From contig JAFTSR010000126.1 in NCBI GenBank assembly GCA_017467225.1, forward strand, positions 1 through 15,311: a stretch of DNA of 15,311 nt, given 5' to 3'. Numbering within the stretch: position 1 is the stretch's first letter; every line of letters begins with the position of its first letter. The DNA is from Clostridia bacterium. Its GTDB lineage: Bacteria > Bacillota_A > Clostridia > Oscillospirales > CAG-272. Under the pieces are notes generated by a model. It saw nothing but the letters and a program-made list of their open reading frames with translations, did not search any database and had not been told where the DNA came from. The translations under genes were made by a program, and so were the position numbers. Below are positions 6,351 to 12,168 of the stretch, in pieces.

Positions 6351-7385
6351 TTATTTTCCGTCATTCGGCGCATACGACTCACCAAAGCTTCGCTGCAGCG
6401 CCGCATCAAAGAAATCATCTGTGTCAAAGCTGTTGCCGGCCTTCGGCGTGCTTGCGCTCTGCTTTTCGTAAGCGGCCTCCGCCTCGTTGATCTGCTCGAC
6501 CGTCTTCAACCCGGCTGCCGCCCAGCGCTCCAGAATGGAGTTTGCATACGGCACCGAGGCCTTGCCCGTGGCAGAGACGGTTTTCTCGTACGCAATGCGA
6601 ATGGCGTCCAGCGTAAATCCGTGCGTGCCTGTCCAGGCATCGAACATTTTCTTTTCCTTGGAGGTCAAGGCGCGGCTTCCAAGACCGAACATGGTACGCA
6701 GCTTGCCCTCGGCCTCCTCCCGACGCTCCCGCGCCTTGAGGCATTCCTGCAGCGCCGCCGTGTCGGTCACGCCGTCATCGTACAGGGATATGCCGAGATT
6801 GACAGCATATCGCAGCGACTTTTTGCCAAGCTTGGCGCAGTGCGCCAAAAGTAGCAGAAGATACTCCTCCTCAAGTCCCAGATAGTCGGCAAGTCCGATC
6901 AGCTGGCTGACCTCGTGCGTATTGAAAATTTTTCCGAAAACGTGCGAGCATTCATCGATCAGTGCACGCAGCTCGGCGCGGCGCTCCAGCACCGCCGTCA
7001 GCTCCTCTGTCGTGTAGGCGGGTAATGCCGTGGCCGAGGATTTGACCTGTGGCTGCGATGAGCTTGGCGCATTCTCGGGCTCGGACGTCTTGGGCGCCTC
7101 TTTGGTAGTCGGCTCGCTCTTTTTACGCGCAGCGCCCTTGGCATTTGCCTTGGATGCATCAAGCTCGATGACACCGGCACCGCGCCAAAAGGCGAGAGCG
7201 GTGTCCACATCGGCCACGCTGCAGCTGCATTGCTGTGCCAGATCGGCACTCGTTACGTCCTCCCCGTGCGTCGCGGAGAGCGCCAGCAGCACGCGCAGCG
7301 TTGACGCATCGGCGCGTGACATGCTATCAAGAACGGCCTGGGGCAAATTCAGCACGCCGCAGCCGTATTGCAATTTTACCTTCAT
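6351..7385 (-). CDS. DnaD-domain replication initiation protein
   Basis: A 344-residue primosome component of the DnaD/DnaB family of low-GC Gram-positives, which works with the loader in helicase loading. The N-terminal 25-75 region looks like a winged helix. A Ser/Pro/Lys/Ala-rich low-complexity linker spans about 78-118. Two helical DnaD-like segments follow at about 125-215 and 225-302. The second carries the family signature YANSILERWAAAGLKTVEQI (280-299). The ATG at 7385 is chosen because AAGGAAG lies upstream and the family-like MKVKLQYG start fits; the open frame extends 75 codons further into the DnaA-box region with no family similarity. The promoter was not found; transcription may read through from tsaD or start within the DnaA-box cluster. 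Confidence 0.88.
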   Translation of the reverse strand: MKVKLQYGCGVLNLPQAVLDSMSRADASTLRVLLALSATHGEDVTSADLAQQCSCSVADVDTALAFWRGAGVIELDASKANAKGAARKKSEPTTKEAPKTSEPENAPSSSQPQVKSSATALPAYTTEELTAVLERRAELRALIDECSHVFGKIFNTHEVSQLIGLADYLGLEEEYLLLLLAHCAKLGKKSLRYAVNLGISLYDDGVTDTAALQECLKARERREEAEGKLRTMFGLGSRALTSKEKKMFDAWTGTHGFTLDAIRIAYEKTVSATGKASVPYANSILERWAAAGLKTVEQINEAEAAYEKQSASTPKAGNSFDTDDFFDAALQRSFGESYAPNDGK

Positions 7386-7699
7386 TGATCGTCTTCTTCC
7401 TTTCGCCGTTGTCCGTGGTATATCGCCGTTTCTCCACCGTCGGTTGCATTTTTCTACAGCAGGGAGAACTGTTTTTGGCGAGAACTTTTCCACAAATTCC
7501 ACAGACTTTTCCACAGCACATCCGTTTTTTCTTGTCAAATCAAGGTTTTTCCTGTGGAAAATTCTGTGAACAACGGTTTTTTTAATTTCAAATCGTTGAT
7601 TTATCCACAAAATGTGGAGAAAATGTGCAAAAATCGTTTTTTTGGATTTTTCGGTTTTGCAGCCGCAAATATCAACTGCCGGTTTATTTTTTCAACCAA
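7386..7699. other. 315-base gap between tsaD and the DnaD-domain gene
   Basis: No gene is supported here. The left part (7386-7480) is unremarkable. 7486-7621 holds the DnaA-box-like cluster. 7565-7700 is strongly AT-rich with T-runs (around 7524-7530, 7577-7583 and 7638-7644). A weak stem (GCAG with CTGC, 7660-7680) follows the tsaD stop on the minus strand, but no clear terminator is seen. A TTGACA at 7538-7533 on the minus strand has no acceptable -10 partner at normal spacing. Confidence 0.7.
7486..7621. promoter_or_regulatory. Cluster of DnaA-box-like sites
   Basis: Six 9-mers match or nearly match the DnaA box TTATCCACA. On the plus strand they are TTTTCCACA (7486), AATTCCACA (7495), TTTTCCACA (7507) and the perfect TTATCCACA (7601). 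On the minus strand they are TTTTCCACA (7561-7553) and TTCTCCACA (7621-7613). The first two are head-to-tail without a gap. The last pair is inverted with a 3-base gap. The cluster lies 100-235 bases upstream of the DnaD-domain gene in an AT-rich gap. Plausible roles are DnaA control of the loader genes, DnaA titration, or an origin-like site. Confidence 0.65.
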
Positions 7700-8725
7700 T
7701 CACATCTCATCCGCCGCACTGGCATTGAGTGCCGTATCGGCAAATAAGCCCGCCCTGTAGCGGAAATATCCGGCTGCCGCGACCATGGCACCGTTGTCAC
7801 CACACAAGGAAAGCGGCGGCGTCACGAATTTGACGCGGCGTCTGCCACAGGCCTCACTCAGCGCGGCACGCAGATGCGAATTGGCGGCAACGCCACCCGC
7901 CATGACCAGCGTTTTGGCGCCCGTTATCTTGAGCGCTGCCATGGTCTGCTTGACAATGCCGTGCACGATGGTCGCCGTGTAGGAGGCTGCCAGGTCTGCG
8001 CGGTCGATCTCCTCGCCGCGCTGCCGCGCGCCGTTGATCAGATTGAGCGCGGCCGTTTTAAGACCGCTGAACGAAAAATCCGGCTGCTCTCCTGCCAGTG
8101 CCGGCGAGGGCAGAGCAAAGGCGGCGGGGTTGCCCTCATAGGCCAACTTATCCAGCGCCGCACCACCGGGATAGGGCATACCGATGACGCGTCCGATCTT
8201 ATCAAACGCCTCGCCTGCCGCGTCGTCGCGCGTTCCGGCGATGATGCGGAAGGTCAGCTCGTCCTCGACCATATACAGCTGCGTGTGACCGCCTGAAACT
8301 ACCAACGCCAAAAACGGCGGCTTGAGCTCAGGGTCGGACAGATACGCCGCTGCCACGTGGGCGTGAATATGGTTGACTGAAATCAGCGGAATATTTTGCG
8401 CGAAGGCCAGCGATTTGGCAAAATTGACACCGACCAGCAAAGCACCGATCAACCCCGGATGGGTGGTCACAGCGACCGCACCGATGTCGCGGATAGTCAA
8501 GCCCGCCGTGTCCAGCGCCTCGTAGGTAATGCGGCTGACTGCCTCAATATGCGCGCGTCCCGCGATCTCAGGTACAACGCCGCCGTACAGACGGTGCGTT
8601 TCGATCTGTGATGCGATCATGTTGGCGCAGATTTCGCGCGTACAGACGCCGTTTTCGTCGGTGTCCATGCGGACGATGGCCGCCGAGGTCTCGTCGCACG
8701 AGCTTTCAAGTCCTAAAATATACAT
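7700..8725 (-). CDS. tsaD: tRNA N6-adenosine threonylcarbamoyltransferase TsaD
   Basis: A 341-residue cytoplasmic enzyme that transfers the threonylcarbamoyl group to A37 of ANN-decoding tRNAs, making t6A. It shows the family start MYILGLESSCDETSAAIV, the metal-binding HxxxH (H119 to H123 in NHIHAH), VSGGHTQL (143-150), FDKIGR, the FSFSGLKTA segment, and MAGGVAANSHLR. Length is normal for bacterial TsaD. The ATG at 8725 follows GGGAGA. It lies 24 bases after rimI on the same strand, the common rimI-tsaD order. The usual partners tsaB and tsaE are not in this window and must lie elsewhere. Confidence 0.97.
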   Translation of the reverse strand: MYILGLESSCDETSAAIVRMDTDENGVCTREICANMIASQIETHRLYGGVVPEIAGRAHIEAVSRITYEALDTAGLTIRDIGAVAVTTHPGLIGALLVGVNFAKSLAFAQNIPLISVNHIHAHVAAAYLSDPELKPPFLALVVSGGHTQLYMVEDELTFRIIAGTRDDAAGEAFDKIGRVIGMPYPGGAALDKLAYEGNPAAFALPSPALAGEQPDFSFSGLKTAALNLINGARQRGEEIDRADLAASYTATIVHGIVKQTMAALKITGAKTLVMAGGVAANSHLRAALSEACGRRRVKFVTPPLSLCGDNGAMVAAAGYFRYRAGLFADTALNASAADEM

Positions 8726-8749
8726 ACAAATTCTCCCATAAAATAAGCG

Positions 8750-9214
8750 TCAGCGTGCCGTATTTACGCACGCACGCATGATCAGCGCGTCCTCGACCGG
8801 CTCACGGTAAAAGCGCTTTCTGCGTCCGACAGTCTCAAAGCCCTGCCGCTCATACAGTGCGATGGCAGGCGCGTTGGAGGGACGAACCTCCAGATAAATG
8901 CTTTCCAGTGTAATGTCAGCGGCAAAGGCAAGCAGCGCGTCAAGCGCAGCCGAGGCGCGGCCGCCGCGGCGATAGTCCGGGTGCGTCGCCACGTTGGTGA
9001 TGCTTCCCTCCCCGGCGGCGTACTGCATGCCGACGTAGGCTGAAACGGTTCCGTCTGCCTCCACGGCGACAAAGCCGACACCGTACGCCCGGCACAGCGA
9101 GAGCAGCGACGACTCGCTCCAGGGCTCATGCGGAAAGCAGAGCAATTCAAGCAAGGCCACGCCGCGCAGGTGCTCCTCGGTCATGCGGCAGACATGAAAC
9201 TCCCTTGTGCTCAT
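8750..9214 (-). CDS. rimI: GNAT acetyltransferase, ribosomal protein bS18 N-acetyltransferase RimI type
   Basis: A 154-residue GNAT-fold enzyme, most likely the RimI-type N-terminal alanine acetyltransferase of ribosomal protein S18. The acetyl-CoA binding motif is at 73-90 (ITNVATHPDYRRGGRASA); the usual Q/RxxGxG/A appears as RRGGRA. The C-terminal EVRPSNAPAIALYERQGF (109-126) is the RimI-like signature. The ATG at 9214 overlaps the stop of the upstream lipoprotein gene (ATGA), indicating translational coupling. The position directly before tsaD supports the RimI call over a generic GNAT enzyme, but substrate specificity is inferred. Confidence 0.88.
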   Translation of the reverse strand: MSTREFHVCRMTEEHLRGVALLELLCFPHEPWSESSLLSLCRAYGVGFVAVEADGTVSAYVGMQYAAGEGSITNVATHPDYRRGGRASAALDALLAFAADITLESIYLEVRPSNAPAIALYERQGFETVGRRKRFYREPVEDALIMRACVNTAR

Positions 9215-9888
9215 TGAGTGCGCAATGCGTTGTGCAGCGAAACATCGATGGCAACGCAGATCTTGTTGTAACGATCGTACAGGAAGTAGCGACCGAGATT
9301 GGTCTCCACGCCGTCGATCTCATCGTAAATGTCCTCGGCGTACTCGATATACGTCATGCAGTAGTACAGCTCCGGCAGGTTGCTCGCCGCAAAGCGAACG
9401 GTATAGGAATAAGCGCGCGTCTGATACGAGGGATAGGAAACCTGCACACCGTGCAGGTATGCGTCGGTCAATTCCTGCAGAAGGGAAACCTCGTTTTCAT
9501 CCTCCGCCTCCAGCGTCAGCGTCGGAATTACCGAACCGTCGGTAGAATAAATCAACACACGGTTGATATTCATATCCTCGAACGTGGGAATTTGTAAATT
9601 TTCATTGACGTAAACGCCGTAGTAGGTCGAGCCGAGGTAGTTCTCGGGCGGCAGCGCTCCAACGGTATGCAGCGTCGTTTTCAATCCCGAGATTTTGAAG
9701 GAGGCGTACTCATCTCCCAGGTTCGAGGGCTCGTAGCAGGGCGAGAGCGGACGGTAGGTCACGCCCGTCTTGCGGTCGGTGTAGGTGTCATTGTCATTGA
9801 CCGTCAGCCGGTGCGCTCCGCAGGAGCAAAGCAGCACGGCACAGCCGAGCACCAAAATAAGTGCGCGGCAAAGCTTCGATAATTTCAT
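9211..9888 (-). CDS. Uncharacterised lipoprotein between dCMP deaminase and rimI
   Basis: A 225-residue predicted lipoprotein of unknown family. The ATG at 9888-9886 is preferred: AAAGGA lies about 10 bases upstream and a signal peptide starts there with lipobox LCSC (lipidated C23); the frame stays open 29 codons further upstream without a site. The mature part has repeated aromatic-rich strands (GVTYRPLSP, STYYGVYVNENLQIP, YQTRAYSYTVRF, LPELYYCMTYIEYAEDIYDEI, given in part) and ends YFLYDRYNKICVAIDVSLHN, suggesting a beta-rich fold. It begins 25 bases after the deaminase stop, and its stop overlaps the rimI start by 4 bases, so it is in the operon. I do not recognise a function. Confidence 0.85.
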   Translation of the reverse strand: MKLSKLCRALILVLGCAVLLCSCGAHRLTVNDNDTYTDRKTGVTYRPLSPCYEPSNLGDEYASFKISGLKTTLHTVGALPPENYLGSTYYGVYVNENLQIPTFEDMNINRVLIYSTDGSVIPTLTLEAEDENEVSLLQELTDAYLHGVQVSYPSYQTRAYSYTVRFAASNLPELYYCMTYIEYAEDIYDEIDGVETNLGRYFLYDRYNKICVAIDVSLHNALRTQ

Positions 9889-9913
9889 AGGTATAAAATC
9901 CTTTCTGTGCGGC

Positions 9914-10402
9914 TCAATATCCGAACTTGCCGGACAGCGAGTCGTCATCGTCGATCCATTCCTGCACGTCGACAATGCGGAACTCGTCAGCAGTATCGCG
10001 GAAGACCACCTTGGTAATGCCGGCGTTGATGATCATGCGCTTGCACATCATGCAGGAGCAGATATTCTGCACCAGCGTGCCATCCTTGGGGTCCACGCAG
10101 GACTGGTACAGCGTCGCGCCAAGCATCTGATCGCGTCCGGCGGCGATAATGGCATTGGCCTCAGCGTGTACCGCACGACACATCTCGTAGCGCTCACCGC
10201 GCGGAATCTGCAGCTTCTCTCTCATGCAGAAATTGAGATCGGAGCAATTTTGGCGACCGCGAGGAGCACCGTTGTAGCCGGTGGAAATGATGCTGTCATC
10301 CTTGACGATGATGGCACCGTATTTTTTGCGCAGGCAGGTGCTTCGCTCGGCAACCGTCTGGGCGATGTCAAGATAATAGTTGTGCTTGGATACGCGTTCC
10401 AT
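9914..10402 (-). CDS. Deoxycytidylate (dCMP) deaminase family protein, ComEB-like
   Basis: A 162-residue cytidine/deoxycytidylate deaminase-fold protein that probably converts dCMP to dUMP for dTMP synthesis. The zinc site is H79-A-E81 (in CRAVHAEANAI) with C117-x2-C120 (in CSCMMCKRMIINAG); E81 would be the proton shuttle. The usual proline of the PCxxC motif is replaced by serine here. GYNGAPRG (42-49) fits the dCMP deaminase subgroup. The ATG at 10402 follows AAGGGA. An in-frame GTG at 10444 would lie at the predicted transcription start, so it is rejected. This is the first gene of the minus-strand run down to tsaD. Confidence 0.9.
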   Translation of the reverse strand: MERVSKHNYYLDIAQTVAERSTCLRKKYGAIIVKDDSIISTGYNGAPRGRQNCSDLNFCMREKLQIPRGERYEMCRAVHAEANAIIAAGRDQMLGATLYQSCVDPKDGTLVQNICSCMMCKRMIINAGITKVVFRDTADEFRIVDVQEWIDDDDSLSGKFGY

Positions 10403-10449
10403 ATGTATTCCCTTCTCTCCCGTGGGGAGCGTAAAGATATTCACTATAT

Positions 10450-10478
10450 ATTATAGTATAAAACCAAGCGAAAATCAA
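10450..10478 (-). promoter_or_regulatory. Promoter of the deaminase-lipoprotein-rimI-tsaD operon
   Basis: On the minus strand, TTGATT (10478-10473), a 17-base spacer and TATAAT (10455-10450). Transcription would start near 10443, about 40 bases before the deaminase ATG. It faces away from the tRNA-Gln promoter. Confidence 0.75.
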
Positions 10479-10518
10479 GGGCTTTTTGAAAAGTTTGTGG
10501 CGTATGTCGGATAAAGTC

Positions 10519-10588
10519 GTATTTTCCGCCCTTGTGTCGACATTCCGGCGCACCCGTCGCTAACTTTTTGCGAAAAAACGGAAAATAC
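10519..10588. repeat. 10-bp inverted repeat between divergent promoters
   Basis: GTATTTTCCG (10519-10528) and CGGAAAATAC (10579-10588) are perfect inverted copies 50 bases apart, with a small TTTTT-gcg-AAAAA dyad at 10565-10577 between them. The right arm ends 3 bases before the tRNA promoter -35. It could be a regulator site or a long hairpin; only the pairing is seen. Confidence 0.45.
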
Positions 10589-10591
10589 CGC

Positions 10592-10620
10592 TTGACACCG
10601 CGACCGTTTTGTGGTATACT
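10592..10620 (+). promoter_or_regulatory. Promoter of tRNA-Gln
   Basis: TTGACA (10592-10597), a 17-base spacer and TATACT (10615-10620), with an extended -10 TGG before the hexamer. The first base of the tRNA is at 10644, giving a short 5' leader of about 17 bases. Confidence 0.88.
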
Positions 10621-10643
10621 ATTGCTGTTATGGATGTTCATAG

Positions 10644-10718
10644 TGGGGTGTCGCCAAGCGGTAAGGCACAGGACTTTGACTCCTGCATTCGTCGGTCCGA
10701 ATCCGGCCACCCCAGCCA
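10644..10718 (+). tRNA. tRNA-Gln (anticodon TTG), CCA encoded
   Basis: A full cloverleaf can be drawn. The acceptor stem TGGGGTG (10644-10650) pairs with CACCCCA (10708-10714), followed by discriminator G and an encoded CCA (10716-10718). The D arm is in GCCAAGCGGTAAGGC. The anticodon stem CAGGA pairs with TCCTG, and the loop CTTTGAC gives TTG at 10676-10678. The T arm is GTCGG/CCGGC with loop TCCGAAT. U1-A72, as expected for bacterial tRNA-Gln, supports the identity. Oddly, position 55 in the T loop is C rather than the near-universal U. Confidence 0.97.
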
Positions 10719-10719
10719 G

Positions 10720-10751
10720 AAAAAAGCACTTGCGCAAGCAAGTGCTTTTTT
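10720..10751 (+). terminator. Intrinsic terminator of tRNA-Gln
   Basis: AAAAAA plus GCACTTGC (10720-10733) pairs with GCAAGTGC plus TTTTTT (10738-10751), closed by a GCAA tetraloop. It begins two bases after the CCA end and has a T-run on the 3' side, so it is a strong terminator. Confidence 0.93.
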
Positions 10752-10756
10752 CAACT

Positions 10757-10922
10757 AAATCCGCCGTTGGCGGAAGAAATCCACCTTCGGTGGATGAAAT
10801 CGCTTTGCGATGAAATCCCGCTTCGCGGGGATAGGAGAGGCGGATTTAATTTCATCTGAGGCGGAACGCCGAAGATTTCATCCGAGCAGAGCGAGGATTT
10901 CATCGTGCGAAGCACGATTTCA
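10757..10922. repeat. Two-sided array of mini-hairpins with GAAAT linkers
   Basis: The left half has four hairpins spaced by (A/T)GAAA linkers: TCCGCC-gtt-GGCGGA (10760-10774), TCCACC-ttc-GGTGGA (10780-10794), TCGC-ttt-GCGA (10800-10810) and CCCGC-ttc-GCGGG (10817-10829). The right half faces the other way, with TTTCA linkers and GAA-type loops: GGCG-gaa-CGCC (10860-10870), an imperfect stem at 10881-10896, and TCGTGC-gaa-GCACGA (10903-10917). AAATCCGCC (10757-10765) and GGCGGATTT (10839-10847) bracket the left half. Stem sequences differ while loops and linkers are kept. It sits between the tRNA terminator and the methyltransferase promoter. No protein is encoded. Confidence 0.8.
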
Positions 10923-10963
10923 TTCTTTTCGGGTCTGTAGACAGATTGGAGCCGACGAAAGCC

Positions 10964-10992
10964 TTGAAATGTTTAAAAAATTGTGGTATAAT
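10964..10992 (+). promoter_or_regulatory. Promoter of the methyltransferase gene
   Basis: TTGAAA (10964-10969), a 17-base spacer and a perfect TATAAT (10987-10992) with an extended -10 TGG. The gene starts at 11035 after a GGAGG site, giving a leader of about 35 bases. Confidence 0.85.
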
Positions 10993-11034
10993 GAAAGCAA
11001 TATATTTGGCTGGTTAGTGATTGGAGGTTTGAAT

Positions 11035-11970
11035 ATGAGCATCAATAATAGCAGCAATGAAATATGGAAAGCATGGCAAAGTTATTCTGGATTTGAAAAT
11101 CGCTCATTCCGTTTTACAAATGATATGCGCCCGCTATTCTATAAATGGCTCGGTATTACTCCTGATAGCTATATATTGGATGCAGGGTGCGGGACAGGTG
11201 TGTTCGCGCGTTATTTGGCAGCCGATATAATCGACGGTCATGTGGACGGATTTGATATTAATCCAGGCTTCATTGAATTTGGAATTCAAAAGCTCAAAGA
11301 ACTTAATTTGTTTGATAAAGTAACTCTGCGTCTTGATGATGGATTTAATTTATCGATTCCCGACAATACTTACGACGCAGTAACAAACTACACTTACATT
11401 GGCGTTTTGTCTGATCCTGTTGTGGGATTAAAGGAAATGATTCGTGTATGCAAACCAGGCGGTGTTGTGTCTTGTGTCGTAGCTACAAACGCTATACCTC
11501 GTATTGTATGGCAAGGGGATTATCCTTTTGAAGGCGCAAATGAGCTTCAGCGCTTATCCAATGAAGAACAGCATATCTTTTCTAAATTTGCGCGAAAAAA
11601 CACAGATTTTAATCAAAGTGGCGAGTGGCATGCTTTGCGTTATCCCAAAATGTTTGAAATATGCGATTTGAAGCATATTGAAATCCATCCGTTTGCATAT
11701 ACGTTCAATTATAACGATGAAAAATATCCCCTTGAATACAGACAGGAATTGCTGAAAAAAGAAATTGAGGACGATATTGCTTGGATTACATCGCGATATA
11801 ATGACAAAAAATATATTTATGCGGAACACGGATTTGACGATCTTAAGCTTAACCGTCTAATCGAATTGATGCAAATAAAGTTAGATTATATATCCCGCGA
11901 TTTTGCAAATGATCACAGTTTCGAATGGACTGGGGGATTCAACTTTATTGTTACGGGTATAAAAGAATAA
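11035..11970 (+). CDS. Class I SAM-dependent methyltransferase, AT-rich, probably acquired
   Basis: A 311-residue cytoplasmic methyltransferase of unknown substrate. Motif I LDAGCGTGVF (48-57) binds SAM; D74 in DGFDINPGF is the likely ribose-binding acidic residue; LDDGFNLSIPDNTYDAV (100-116) and VCKPGG (138-143) complete the Rossmann fold. The C-terminal 150 residues are helical and charged and were not assigned. The ATG at 11035 follows TTGGAGG; an in-frame ATG at 10810 lies upstream of the promoter inside the hairpin array and is rejected. Base composition is far lower in GC than the neighbours (18 of 60 at 11041-11100 and 19 of 60 at 11281-11340, against 45 of 60 at 12841-12900), with AT-ending codons, so horizontal transfer is likely. 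Confidence 0.88.
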   Translation: MSINNSSNEIWKAWQSYSGFENRSFRFTNDMRPLFYKWLGITPDSYILDAGCGTGVFARYLAADIIDGHVDGFDINPGFIEFGIQKLKELNLFDKVTLRLDDGFNLSIPDNTYDAVTNYTYIGVLSDPVVGLKEMIRVCKPGGVVSCVVATNAIPRIVWQGDYPFEGANELQRLSNEEQHIFSKFARKNTDFNQSGEWHALRYPKMFEICDLKHIEIHPFAYTFNYNDEKYPLEYRQELLKKEIEDDIAWITSRYNDKKYIYAEHGFDDLKLNRLIELMQIKLDYISRDFANDHSFEWTGGFNFIVTGIKE

Positions 11971-12006
11971 TAATTTTACATAGACTTCGCTTGCATGCGT
12001 GGTGTG

Positions 12007-12034
12007 AAAAGTCCGGTAGAACGCGGAGTCTTTT
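12007..12034 (+). terminator. Possible weak terminator after the methyltransferase gene
   Basis: AAAAG...CCG (12007-12015) can pair with CGG...CTTTT (12024-12034) around a bulge, with four Ts at the end. A second hairpin, CTTCGC/GCGAAG (12056-12076), lies further on but its T-run is 14 bases away. Neither is strong, so read-through to the serine dehydratase gene is possible. Confidence 0.35.
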
Positions 12035-12107
12035 AACTCCCATCATCGCCAAGGTCTTCGCTTCCCCGGCGCGAAGGCATTCCTTACCGTCTTTTTTCGA
12101 AATGCGG

Positions 12108-12136
12108 TTGAAAAGTCTCGGTGTTCGTGGTATAAT
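12108..12136 (+). promoter_or_regulatory. Promoter of the L-serine dehydratase gene
   Basis: TTGAAA (12108-12113), a 17-base spacer and TATAAT (12131-12136), with TGG directly before the -10. It is followed 32 bases later by the chosen start codon. Confidence 0.85.
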
Positions 12137-12168
12137 AGAGTCAGAAATCAAGAACGGGGTACATGTAT

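Noticed and set aside
7486..7700. Chromosomal origin oriC
   Set aside because: DnaA-box-like sites and AT-rich DNA are present, but dnaA, dnaN, recF and rpmH are absent and one cluster alone does not define an origin; kept only as a DnaA-box cluster.
10757..10922. Possible CRISPR array
   Set aside because: Units are about 16-20 bases, spacers are 5-base linkers, stems vary and halves face opposite ways; no cas gene is present.
10810..11034. N-terminal extension of the methyltransferase from ATG 10810
   Set aside because: It runs through the hairpin array and across the promoter, and has no ribosome binding site; the ATG at 11035 has GGAGG and starts family-like sequence.
10644..12100. Genomic island integrated at tRNA-Gln with attL/attR
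   Set aside because: I looked for a second copy of the tRNA 3' end downstream of the methyltransferase gene and found none; no integrase is present.
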